DNA of 47,172 bases, from the NCBI RefSeq assembly GCF_000003605.2, contig NW_003121915.1, positions 57,729 to 104,900 of the forward strand. The letters run 5' to 3'. Source of the stretch: Saccoglossus kowalevskii (lineage: Eukaryota; Hemichordata; Enteropneusta; Harrimaniidae). The notes below the pieces were generated by a model. It saw only the letters and a program-made list of their open reading frames with translations. It ran no database searches and was not told where the DNA came from. A program made the translations under genes and the position numbers. Below are positions 34,040-44,745 of this stretch, in pieces (the first letter of the stretch is position 1; each line of letters begins with the position of its first letter).

Positions 34040-36458
34040 CTGTGAATATACAGTAAAGGTAGATACAATAAGTCAGCTTTATGCACTAAGAAATCAAACC
34101 TAAGAATACTGTGTATATGAATGCGATTCAATGATGAAGATTTCTGATCCATTCATGTGATTCGCTTTAATTTCCTGTATCATGAAAATAGGAAGTTGGA
34201 GAGAGGGCAATTTACATGAAGTAATAATTTTATAAAGACTACACGTAATGGTGATTTGCCTCAAAAACATCAGCATGATATTTGTACTTTGAAAAAACAT
34301 AACATTTTCTATAAACCATGTATTTCACATGTGTTGGAAATGTTGCATGGGACCCACATAGAACACGACTTGATATACATGTAGTCACCTACTGTACAGG
34401 TTTCTTCTGATACCCTTTACTATGTATTCATTATTTAGTGACAATTTCATGATTTTTGCAAAAATAAAGTGGTTCACATTATTTTCAGAGAGGTATATTA
34501 AAATTAGAATAATTAACGTGATCATTTCCTACATTGTATGTATATTTCAATCAATGAAAGTGATTTTTGCTGAGGATGATATACATGTACTAAGCTAAAA
34601 TGGATCTAAGTTTCCACACCAGAACACTACAGAACAGCATCAAACAAAACAAAAAAAATTTGAGAAATTTTTACCTATAAATAGTGCCATTATCTAGTGG
34701 TTTTCCTCAAAAATTAACATGATACACTGTAGCTTAACCCAGCAAGAAACTGAGTCACCTGAAAATGTCTTATTTGCATACCAGGTCATTCACCTATAAG
34801 TCTAGTCACTGTGTTGCACACTTCAAAACTCACTTTGCATAGTTGTTTAAACTGAAATCTGTTATGTAAATTAGATGCAATCAATCACGGCTGTTTATCC
34901 CTTGTAACATTTACTGGCTTAACATTTACTGGCTCTGACTCAGAATAAATACTCATTTGCATACCAGGTCAATCACCTCAGGTCATCAATCATGATTTTA
35001 TGGAACAGAATAAAAATATATCCCATAAAATATATTGTTGGTTTGTTAACTGAGAAGAATAAAAAGGCCTGTAGCATTTTACAAATTGAATATGGCATTT
35101 GAACTAAACAATATAATAAAAAAAAAAATTAATTTAATGAGGAATAATAAGGACACACTATGAGGTAAACAAGACAGACAATTATCTTGCTGGGCAGAGA
35201 CTGTGGGTATCAAACTCAATTATCAACGTCAATAATTTAAAAATCAATAACTGTATGGTGTTCTGAAGGAATAACAATTTTCTTGGTCTATCCTGGAAGA
35301 GAGTGAGGAAAATAGCAAATGCCACCCATTATCTTTAATGGCTCATCCCTAAAATGATCACATGACAGGAAGTAATAATGTTCATATCACTTTTCTAGAC
35401 ATATCAATGTCAGATTATAGCTGTATGTGGTAAGACTTCACAAACACTGTGGTCAGACTTAGTATACATATAAACCAGTTTAAACTGAAGTTCCATATAT
35501 AAACCAGACACCTGTGTACATGGCTTGTCTTTGACCTTACAATTAAAGTCACCTTCCCCAAGTAGTATCAAAAGAATTCCAGTCAGGTATTCACATGCAA
35601 TACCTCCTTGAAAACTCTCCAAAGGATACATGAACATGTGCGTGCCAAAATACATTTACTGTTTTGTTTGGCGAATTTTTGACATACAGAAAACCACTTT
35701 CACTTTTGATGCTAGAAATTTACAAGACTTTATAGATGATTTCCTATTAGCTGCAGATCATACCAAAAGTTTTAAAAAAAACGGAAAAACCTGTCCTGTT
35801 TTTTTTTTGTAAAGTTGACAAAAGAAATTCAGAGTTTAATTTGTAGAAGACAAAATGCAGCATATAAAACTCCCATTTTACATATAATGTACCTTTCTCC
35901 CCATTTCAACCAATTTCCTAGAAAAATTTAAAAATGAATATACATATACATGTATGACATGGTTTTTTTTTTTTTTTTTATATTATAAGATCATTTAGTA
36001 CCACAAAATATGTTAAATTTTTAACATTAGATCATTAAATTATTCTTTTGAGTACTTTTGATGACGAGAACCTCTTTTTTTGCCTTTTTTACATAATAAT
36101 TTCATCATCACTTTATAGGGAAAAGGCAGATTATTTTACTAACTGCAACACAAAATAAATTACACATGAAAATCAGACACACCCATTATTTAAAAAAATT
36201 ACAGTTTAGTATATTTGAGAATTAAACACCTGAATAATAGCATTTTGGGACAATCAAACCAGATTTCATTTACAAATTTAATAATGTTCTATTTATAGCT
36301 ATTAAATAATTCAATATGGTTTTATAATAACTCATCTGAACAGTAAGAATGTTGAATTCATTTCATTGAATTTGGTTCACATTGTTTTGTTTCATAGCAA
36401 AATACTGAAAAGGCAATATGTCTACGTTCTATTAAATAAATTTATTGCATTTTTGCAA
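34040..36458. other. Presumed Abl intron 1, proximal part
   Basis: No coding exon recognised. It contains a duplicated octamer plus AGGTCA-type inverted repeat motif (34772-34795 and 34955-34978) and a T run at about 35962-35979. Confidence 0.5.
34772..34978 (+). promoter_or_regulatory. Duplicated octamer plus IR1 nuclear-receptor-like motif
   Basis: ATTTGCAT-ACC-AGGTCATTCACCT at 34772-34795 recurs as ATTTGCAT-ACC-AGGTCAATCACCT at 34955-34978, 183 bases apart. ATTTGCAT is the POU/Oct octamer. AGGTCA-N-TCACCT is an inverted pair of nuclear-receptor half-sites with a one-base spacer. It could be an intronic enhancer or simply two pieces of one repeat. Confidence 0.35.
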
Positions 36459-36508
36459 NNNNNNNNNNNNNNNNNNNNNNNNNNNNNNNNNNNNNNNNNN
36501 NNNNNNNN
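36459..36508. other. Assembly gap (50 N)
   Basis: Exactly 50 N bases. The true gap size is probably unknown. Any element spanning it cannot be judged. Confidence 0.98.
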
Positions 36509-38776
36509 TTCAAGGACATTTGCGATGAATCAATCTCCGGCACCAATTTTATAGTTACAAAATGCAATGATTTTTTTCAAAATTGGTCTCTCGGGAAAGT
36601 AGCTAATTTTTGCATAATGGGATAGCCCCTCTATTGACCAACCATGGAAAGAAGTTACTTGAAAAACGAGCAAATTCCAGCGACTTGCAATAGCAATTAT
36701 GTCAATCAACAGTTCACTTCATGACATTCTTTTGTAATCCCTCCTAGAGACAAGATTAGCTTCCATTACAGAGCTAGTAGAGTAGTACCTTACATGTTTT
36801 ACTGACACCATGTCTTGTAGTTAATAATAGCTCACAGCTTTGTTTTGATTTAAGGAGTTTCTGACCGCAATGAAGATAAAATGCCAATTTGTTGACACTT
36901 TATATAACACAGCCATTGCAAACCAGAAAACACACAACATTGGACAGCCAGAGAACATTTAGAGATTAAATTTAAATTAAATTTATAAAGGCATTGGTTT
37001 CCTTGGTAACTAAATCACCGTATTTAGTCATTTTACTAAGTGATAGTGACGTAACAATTTGTTAGAAAAAGTTATCATTCAATTTTAGTGAGTTTTCATA
37101 GAGATATTATTCCATTATTTTCAAAAGAAATTTCTTTTTTCCATAATACACAAATGATCAGTAGATGAACAACTTAATTATTGCTCTCACTCCCACAAAT
37201 TATTTATCGCTCTGAACAAACAAGCAGTACAGCAGGTTGGCCCACAATGACGACCTGAATAATTATAAATGTCTTCTAGGTTAATTCCTCACCAGTCTCA
37301 AAAGGTATACATGTACATGTATATTATCTCTCTATTTCAAAATGGGCGGCTATAACAAGTTGGTAATTGGATAAGTAAAATAATTTAGAATTAGCAACAC
37401 AGCTAAAATATTTTTATCCTGAGTGAAAGCTCAGATCCTTGGACAACACAACATAATCTTGTTTAATGGCACACTTGAAAAATTAAAAACTTATTTGATA
37501 AAAATTTAATACGCCGATATATATATAAATTTCCACTGGCCAAAACATTCTAACTATTCACATAAGAAGCGGATTGTTGAATAGTCTTGATATTACGGTC
37601 AAGTAATCAAAGCAAGTCGACCATATCATGTACATATGTAGTGATCCCTTGAGAAACCTCATTTGAAGTCAATTGAGAGCCAGCCACTTGAACTGCCCTG
37701 GGTTTAATTACAAACATGGTGGAAATCTGTGAAAGCAGTAAATATGTCTATTAAAACTAGGACATGTAAAAACTCATAGCCTGGCCATATGTTTTGTGTT
37801 TTTAATCATGGTAATTAGATGAGGTAGGAAAAGGTAAAACATGGTTGAACAGAAGGTTTGTTGAAAGTTCAAAACTGATATCGGTGTTAGTTCCCATACA
37901 ATTTGCATTCACATCTAGGAAGCAAGTGACTGACAGTCAACAAAGGTAATTGACTGTTTTCTTGTACCGCATACCAGTATACTGTACACCGCTTCATTTT
38001 AACAAGAAACAAATTGAAAATTATAAAATTTTTCAGCAGTTCAAATTGCACACGATGCCATAAAATCCTGAAAATTTCTATCAGAAATTAAGCGGTTTAC
38101 AGTACATTGTCCATTAGAAACTTCGATAGTTTGGTGCAAATTGTCTTTTTCCTTCACTTAGTTTTGAGTTAGATTATTTTTAACACTATGAAGTTGCTGA
38201 AAATTTATTGCTTTTCTCTGTTACGTAGTACAAGATTTTCTTTTTTTTTTTCAGTGATTTTTTTTGCAGCTTCTGTGACAACTAGAGACATAAATTCTGA
38301 AGTTTAATCCTCAGTGTACAGAAGAAGATCATGTCAATCACATTCTGTTCTATAATCCAACTGTGAAACAAATAAAAGTACACATACATTTTAACCAATA
38401 CATAAATCTGGGGGTTACGATGTACGCCACAATCACAAAAGTCAAACTGACCTTTGTAACTTCTTAAAATTGATAATTTGTTACATTCTTGTACATTCAT
38501 GACTGCAACGAAGTTTCATGTAATATTTAGATGCAGACATTACACCTACTATCTTCCCCCCTGCAGGCATAGTGTCATTATTGCGTGTCAGACGAACACA
38601 GAACATTGGGGGGATACCTTTAGAATACCAAGTACATGCAGATGAGCTCATATGTTGCTGTATTACACGATATAAAGTGAAAGCTAGCAATCGAGTTTCT
38701 GAATATATTCTCTTCTGTGAAATGAACACACAGAAAATGCACAAATGATGTACATGTATGTGTAGGAGTGTACTAT

Positions 38777-38918
38777 TACTGCAAAATACTTTATTTTAGC
38801 TTGAATTAATTAAAAGACTTTTGGGAGGTTTTGTATGGAATTTATTTTTACTGATTTTTGATGAGCTGATGTATATTCACTGAATTTTATTTTCACTGAA
38901 TCAACCCCCCCCCCCCCC
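38777..38918. mobile_element. 212-bp MITE family, truncated copy
   Basis: It starts TACTGCAAAATACTTTATTT like the other copies and follows them to TTTTCACTGAATCAA. It then breaks off at a run of about 14 C's (38906-38919), so the right terminal repeat is missing. Confidence 0.65.
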
Positions 38919-39683
38919 CGCCATTAATATTTCACCAGTTTCTTTTTGTGTGGATTTTTATCACTTGCTTCACAAAAAAGAACAGTTTTTGATGAAAAAT
39001 TGTTGACGTAAACTGTTCAGACAACAGCAATAAGTAAAAAAAAAAAAATTAATGAGGAGATGAGAAAAAAAAGGTATATAAAATATAAAAAACTTACTCA
39101 GATTACTTCTGTTGAACATGTTCAAAATAGAGCGAATATGGTGCGCATTGCAGTTGTGAACTTTCAATTTATTTCTAACTTTGTTAATCTTATAGAACCT
39201 AATTTAGGATTTCACTATAGGATTTATTGTGCATTAAATGAGTTGTGGATGTGCTCTGAGACCTCATGATAGAATGTAAGCCATCTGGAAATGATGGGTA
39301 AAAACAGCGGACAGAGTAAGGTGCATCTAATTAAATCAAATAAGTAATCAAGTGAGTTTGTACCACATAATAATGTTGCATTAAACAGTTATGTGAATAT
39401 TAATCAGGTAATCACTGTGTAATTGTATTCACTGTTATTTGGAGAGAAAAAAAAGGGAAAAGTATCTTCATATAATTGCAACACGATAAAAAATAAACTT
39501 AAATATTAAGTTACATGTAATGAGACATGACACAAAAAATATTAAGACACTGAATTATGGTTATTTGAATCAACACTATAATAGTTTACATAAATCATTT
39601 TAATGAGAGGGGAGTGGGGGGAGGGCAATCTGCCCACAAATGGAATTGTATACTCACTGCATGCTACTAAAAATTAATTTTTC

Positions 39684-39860
39684 TGCATATTTTTCTTTAA
39701 TATTTCTGAAAATAAACCCTAAGCCAACAGACAAAATTTGGGTCAATCTTCAGTTTTTACTCAATGGTTATTTTTGTCCCAATGTCTTCTGAAGGAAAGT
39801 GCAGACAATAAACGAACCTATTTTGAAAATTTGTGACGAAAAGAGGGAACTGGTTGTGAA
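39684..39860. mobile_element. TTCACCAC-family repeat, copy 2 (left-truncated)
   Basis: Shares TATTTTTCTTTAATATTTCT, AAACCCTAA, AACAGACAAAATTTGGG, TCTTCTGAAGGAAAGTGCAG and GACGAAAAGAGGGAACTGG with the other two copies. The left end with the terminal repeat is missing. Confidence 0.65.
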
Positions 39861-40537
39861 AAGAATAAATGTACAAAGCTGGATAGAGGTTATTTGTTTA
39901 CCCCCTTCTATTCAATTGGTTCATCCCTAAGTAAAGTAGGCCATATTTCTCTTTATTATATGTTGGTTACTCAGTGCATACTAGATCTACTTGTTCTTGT
40001 ATGTAGGGCACCATCAAGGCCAAGTAGCACTATAAATGCATTTGGATAGAGAACATAACAGTGATACAGCATTTTTCAATAGATTAGACATTCAGAGAAA
40101 TGGTAATATTAGTTTGCTAATTTCATTTTATATTTTGCCTGAAAAAAAAAATGAAGATTTCAACAATTGACCACTAGAGGGACAATGACATATCTCACGA
40201 GGGCGCTGCACTATGTACCATGTTCAGAGAGATTACGATATTACAGTAATTGGAAAATCACAAAATTCCCCATAGTGATTAATGATTAATACATGTAGTA
40301 CACGAATGTACTGTGTAGTCAACTTGCATTCAATGAACCACGACTCACTCACTCACTGTTTTTTTCCCGAATCACACACCAACCAACCCAGACACCTGCC
40401 GACACCACCCCATATAAAAGTGCAAACACACCAACATTTCACTTCCTATGAATACATATCGAGAGAGCATTTAATGAATTACAATGTAACACCGCCTGAA
40501 TTACATTATAGAATGATGAAAACCATTTGCAATGCGA

Positions 40538-40636
40538 TTACTTTTTTTGATACCAGCCAACGGATAAGCCATCATTAATAAGAGTCGCACACATGTCATT
40601 CCAATCATCAGCCCTTCCGACATCCATACCAGGATC
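40538..40636 (-). CDS. Possible terminal exon of an unidentified gene
   Basis: On the - strand a strong acceptor (a long T/C tract, then CGGCTTTTCTAATAG) precedes a frame reading DPGMDVGRADDWNDMC, then ATLINDGLSVGWYQKK and a TAA stop. The first part of a second frame is also open, for 41 codons, so coding status rests mainly on the splice site. I do not recognise the protein and found no upstream exon. An untranslated or alternative Abl exon, or chance, are the alternatives. Confidence 0.2.
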   Translation of the reverse strand, partial: DPGMDVGRADDWNDMCATLINDGLSVGWYQKK

Positions 40637-40640
40637 CTAT

Positions 40641-42034
40641 TAGAAAAGCCGAAAAAAAGAAAAAAAACTCTGGCAAGGCATGTCATGCTCAGTTTGACAG
40701 CTTTAAGCTGATTCAGCGTATTCTGTTTCTTTGTGTTCTGACCCGTCTTAACCTGAGAGAACTGAAGAAAATGACTTCAACTGCACTTTGCACTCGAGGT
40801 GAAACACTATTGACGTCAAGCTGTATTTGGCATACTCATCTAATGCTCAGATATACTTCAGTGTGTATTGTTTCAATCGTCTCGGCTATATTATGCCTCA
40901 GACGAGCCACCCTTCCGACTTCGATATCACCATAGCAACCATTGCGTGAATTTGTTTTTTCACTTGGTCCGTCATACATATACATGTAGTCAAATAAACA
41001 TAAGTTTGGCGAAATTGTCAAAGCAGTCAGTGACAGAATGTAATAGCAATATTTTTTGTGTTACAGTGATGTTATTTCAGAAAAAATGTTTTTCAAAAAT
41101 CATTATTTTTAGAACAATATCATAGAACACAATATTAAAGAAAAATGCATTTTTTGATACTTTTTAAAACCCAGATTTTTAAATAATTCAGGACAACAAA
41201 AAGTACATATGACATCATCCTACAATTTGAGAAATGGCATAATCATTCTACCATATTTCTGCCTATGGTAAAAGCTTTATAATAGTGCCGAAGTGGCAAC
41301 TATCCATTGAAATACAATCATTTTTTCGAAAATTAGGCTGGAGAACAATTTATCGTAAAAAGAATAAGTTCTGGGTAATTTCATTTAAGGCTTCTTCTTT
41401 AATAAACTGTTCGCATAGTTGTGATGCACCGAATATATTACCAGATACCATCACCTTGTGCATGCACATGTACATGTACAAATGTACCGGTACATATTGA
41501 GCGGCATATCGCATTATGCTTTTAATTGCAAAATACCATTTGCGGCCAACTTTGTCATGCGAGGATCTTGCAGTTCATTGCACGATAACATAATTTAAAT
41601 AAAGCTGCAACCTGATGGTGGAATAAAAATTGGAACATGAATATTTCAAAAAGATGGGACAATTCTGTCATGACCTCAATTATGGGAACATATGAATTGT
41701 GGTAACAATTTTTTGCCGTGACAGTTTCTCAGTTAAAGAGATTCGTGCTGAATTAAATATTACCGTATATGTTTTGTTTTTTTTCTTTGCACTTTCGTTA
41801 TTATGGGTTTATGCCATTTAAAGATACCAACAATTTAAAAATAAAATTTTTTTGAGAAACAAGTCTGAAATTTCATGTAAACTATATTTTCTATGGTTTC
41901 TATGGAAAAAATATTTGTTCATGTACATGTATGTATCTCAATATTTTTCTACATGACAATGGTTAAACAGGTCATAGTGGGAACCGTTTTATTTTTGTCG
42001 CTAGGGATTTTTACAATTTGAGGATTTTAATTTT
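40641..42034. other. AT-rich DNA, nothing recognised
   Basis: No gene called. ACATGTAC palindromes are dense near 41461-41494. No start exon for Abl was recognised on the - strand. Confidence 0.45.
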
Positions 42035-42263
42035 TTCACCACAAGATTTTCTCGTCCAAAGTTTTCTGCACTTTTTTCTTATATTCTTTAATATTTCTAG
42101 AAATGAACCCTAATTTTGGAGCCGACAGATAAAATTTGAGACAATTTTCAGTGTTTACTCAAAAAATTTGGCTATTTTTGTCCCAATCTTCTGAAGGAAA
42201 GTGCAGACTATAAATGAGATTATTTTGTGAATTTGTGATAAAAAGAGGGAACCGATGGTGGAA
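42035..42263. mobile_element. TTCACCAC-family repeat, copy 3
   Basis: The most complete copy on the left side: TTCACCACAAGATTTTCTCG at the start and AACCGATGGTGGAA at the end. The interior TTTTTTCTTATATTCTTTAA, AAATGAACCCTAATTTTGGA and TCTTCTGAAGGAAAGTGCAG is shared with the copies at 26724 and 39684. Confidence 0.7.
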
Positions 42264-44108
42264 AGGTCAAGGCATTTGTAAGACACAAGAGAAATTTTCT
42301 CTACGTCAAAATTTTGCCATCTTCACTGACTCACCATGTTCTCAAATATTTGTCTCTCACTAAATTAAAGCGGTCTACAATACATGTCAGTGACACAAAT
42401 TGTAATACTTTGATATTTGGCGAGTTACCAGTACGATAATATTCATCCGTTATATTCACATGAAAAGTTTTCTCCCATAATGCACTGCACATAGGTTGCG
42501 TTTGATTGGTTGTAGTACATTACAAAATTAGTATTCTGTACTGTTCTAACTCGCTGAATATTAGTACACAGAAACGAAGTAAAATTATACATGTACTCCT
42601 CAATCAGTTTAAATATTTCGTCATAATTGATACACGACTTGAACTTACTCTAAGAGCAATGGTCTCTGTAAAATTTCACACCATGTACTAATCAGCATAT
42701 TGGCTCCAGAAGAAGCTCATTCCCAATATAAACGCACATATACCAACAATTACATTAATTAAATGATGGATCATTAAACTAGGACTTTTTAGGCAGCTCT
42801 GTCATTTACGTAAGTGTACATGTACATGTATACGCTACTGCAAATATGGTGAAATAGTTATAATGCAGAAAAAGGACAAGTTTTTAAAGCAGGTTACATT
42901 ATGGACAAGGAATGCATGCCTTGTATTTGAGTTTAGGCAATGTATACTACCAGTTAACAGCATTGAAAAACGGCCCCTTTTGAGGATAGTGTTAAGTTCA
43001 GCAAATCGTTCTATTATAAAGAACTGCAGGAATTTTTAAGGGCATACCGGTAATCGCATGAACAATAGTCAAACATTGAATTTTGCCCCGAAAAATACCC
43101 ATAATTGTATAACATAGAACAGTTTGGCTGAATACAACGCTATCTTCCAATTGGACTCACCCTGCAGTTCACATGGCAATGATTTAAATATAAAAGTTAA
43201 CAACACATATAATGAACACCACATTGCCAAGCACAGTACATCATAAAAATGTAAATGTTGTCGAGCAGACAGGAGCCCCAGATCGGTTTGTCTAGGTTGC
43301 TATGGCAATGAATGAAGTGTTGCTCTCATTAGCTGTCATTTCAGCTGCATTAACAACTGCATTTGAAGTGATTGATTCACACAGAAGTACATATTTACAA
43401 TTGCTGATCTGGTCTTTTGAGTGCAATGTACATATGAATATTTCTATTATATATTGTATTGAATTTATTAGAAGTGCATCTCAAACAGAAACACACAAAA
43501 ACTAAAATTGTAATTTATTTGTTGTTTACACAAGCACATCATTTCACACTCATAGTGTTTGCTTCTCTCGAGGGAGGGGGGTATATAGCAATTACAGTGA
43601 CATATAGTAAAAATGACCAAATCCTATGGGTAATGTTTCCCTACACAAGGCGAAATACGTAGTGAAAACTAAGGATTAAGTAGCTGTCCTGTTGTTGAAA
43701 TCGATAACATGATAAGGACCATAGAAAATTATGACACATGGTGCACACTATGATGGAGATGGCACATAAAATCATCTGTGAGACTTTCTGAGTGAGGCTT
43801 AAGTTGGCGACTTATAATTGATATTTCTTCTAGGACCTCAGTAAGTGTCATCTTATACATAATTCCTGTGGATTTAATATATGGTGCCCTCTGGAGGCCA
43901 AGACACAACCCGGTGGCCATCTTTTTTACAATGATAATGTGCTTTATAGACTTACTAAGGTTATCATAGGATTGGCTAATTTGCATAACAATATAAATAT
44001 GTTGATTGCATCTATTGTATTCATTGTTATGCTAAATTGGATCTATTGTTTATCCAAAGTTAAACAGTTTGAGCCCACTATTCTACGGGTATAATGCACT
44101 ATTATATA
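42264..44108. other. AT-rich DNA, nothing recognised
   Basis: No gene called. The - strand reads GGCCTCCAGAGGGCACCAT at 43881-43899, a CTCF-like site. A consensus donor AGG|GTGAGT on the - strand at about 43160 has a 21-codon frame in the right phase in front of it, but this is too weak to call an Abl first exon. Confidence 0.4.
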
Positions 44109-44320
44109 TACTGTAAAATACTTTATTTTCACTGGAATTAATTTTCGCTGAAATGACTTTTTATGTGTGTTATATGGAATTTATTTTCACTGATTTTTGG
44201 GAAGTTGAATGTAAAAGATAGGGAAAAAGGTATATTCACTGGATTTTATTTTCACTGAATTATTCCTTCGACGAAAATAGCGAAAAATTAATTCCAAGCA
44301 AAATAAAGTATTCCACAGTA
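44109..44320. mobile_element. 212-bp MITE, copy 3
   Basis: Full length, from TACTGTAAAATACTTTATTT to AAATAAAGTATTCCACAGTA. Same length and orientation as the copy at 28129-28340, differing by scattered substitutions. Confidence 0.8.
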
Positions 44321-44635
44321 CTATGCTTTCAGTGTTCACGTTTTTGCGATTACAAATTGGCACTAATGACACAGGAAATATTATTAAATAAATAGTTATA
44401 GCTATTATCGCAATAACACCATGTCACCATCTGAAAGGCTCCATCGGTATCAACAACAAAAATGAAAAAAGGCGTTGACAGGTGAATATGTTTCAAATTC
44501 ACAGAGGCATAGTGATAAATTATTGCTATGAATGGCCAACAAGTCACCATAGTGATAATGCAAGCCAATTTTATCAATTTTGGTTCGGAAAATGATTCCC
44601 CTGAAGCCATGCCATGTTTGAAAGGCAGGAGAGAA

Positions 44636-44745
44636 TGTATCTATAAGCTACTGAGTAAACAGCCGGCTTCAGGAACTGAACCCACAACCTTTACGATGCA
44701 TGAGACAAACACGCTAAATCATTGCAACATCGCTCAGGTCAAGCA
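44636..44745 (-). mobile_element. tRNA-derived SINE fragment (Met-like)
   Basis: The - strand reads an A-box-like TTGCAATGATTTAGCGTG, then TCTCATGCATC (anticodon CAT), then B box GGGTTCAGTTCC at 44672-44683. The tRNA fold is degraded, and the sequence beyond the head gave no clear body. Related to the SINE at 32795 at least in origin of the head. Confidence 0.5.

Larger units (their letters stand above)
36509..40537. other. AT-rich DNA, no gene recognised
   Basis: Presumably still Abl intron 1 or intergenic. It holds a truncated copy of the 212-bp MITE (38777-38918) and a copy of the TTCACCAC-family repeat (39684-39860). A CTCF-like CCACTAGAGGGACAA lies at 40171-40185, with GAGGGCGCTGCA about 20 bases later. 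Confidence 0.5.

Noticed and set aside
34669-34690. ATG GCA CTA TTT ATA G|GTAAAA on the - strand as a mini Abl first exon
   Set aside because: Five codons with a weak donor are expected by chance in this much sequence.
43160-43224. Candidate Abl first exon ending in AGG|GTGAGT in the right phase
   Set aside because: The 21 residues in front (MWCSLYVLLTFIFKSLPCELQ region) look like a membrane segment, not like either known Abl N-terminus. Only the donor supports it.
43302-43505. 67-codon frame starting with a hydrophobic, signal-peptide-like stretch (MNEVLLSLAVISAALTTAF)
   Set aside because: No processing sites, domain or splice structure follow, and the rest of the frame looks random.
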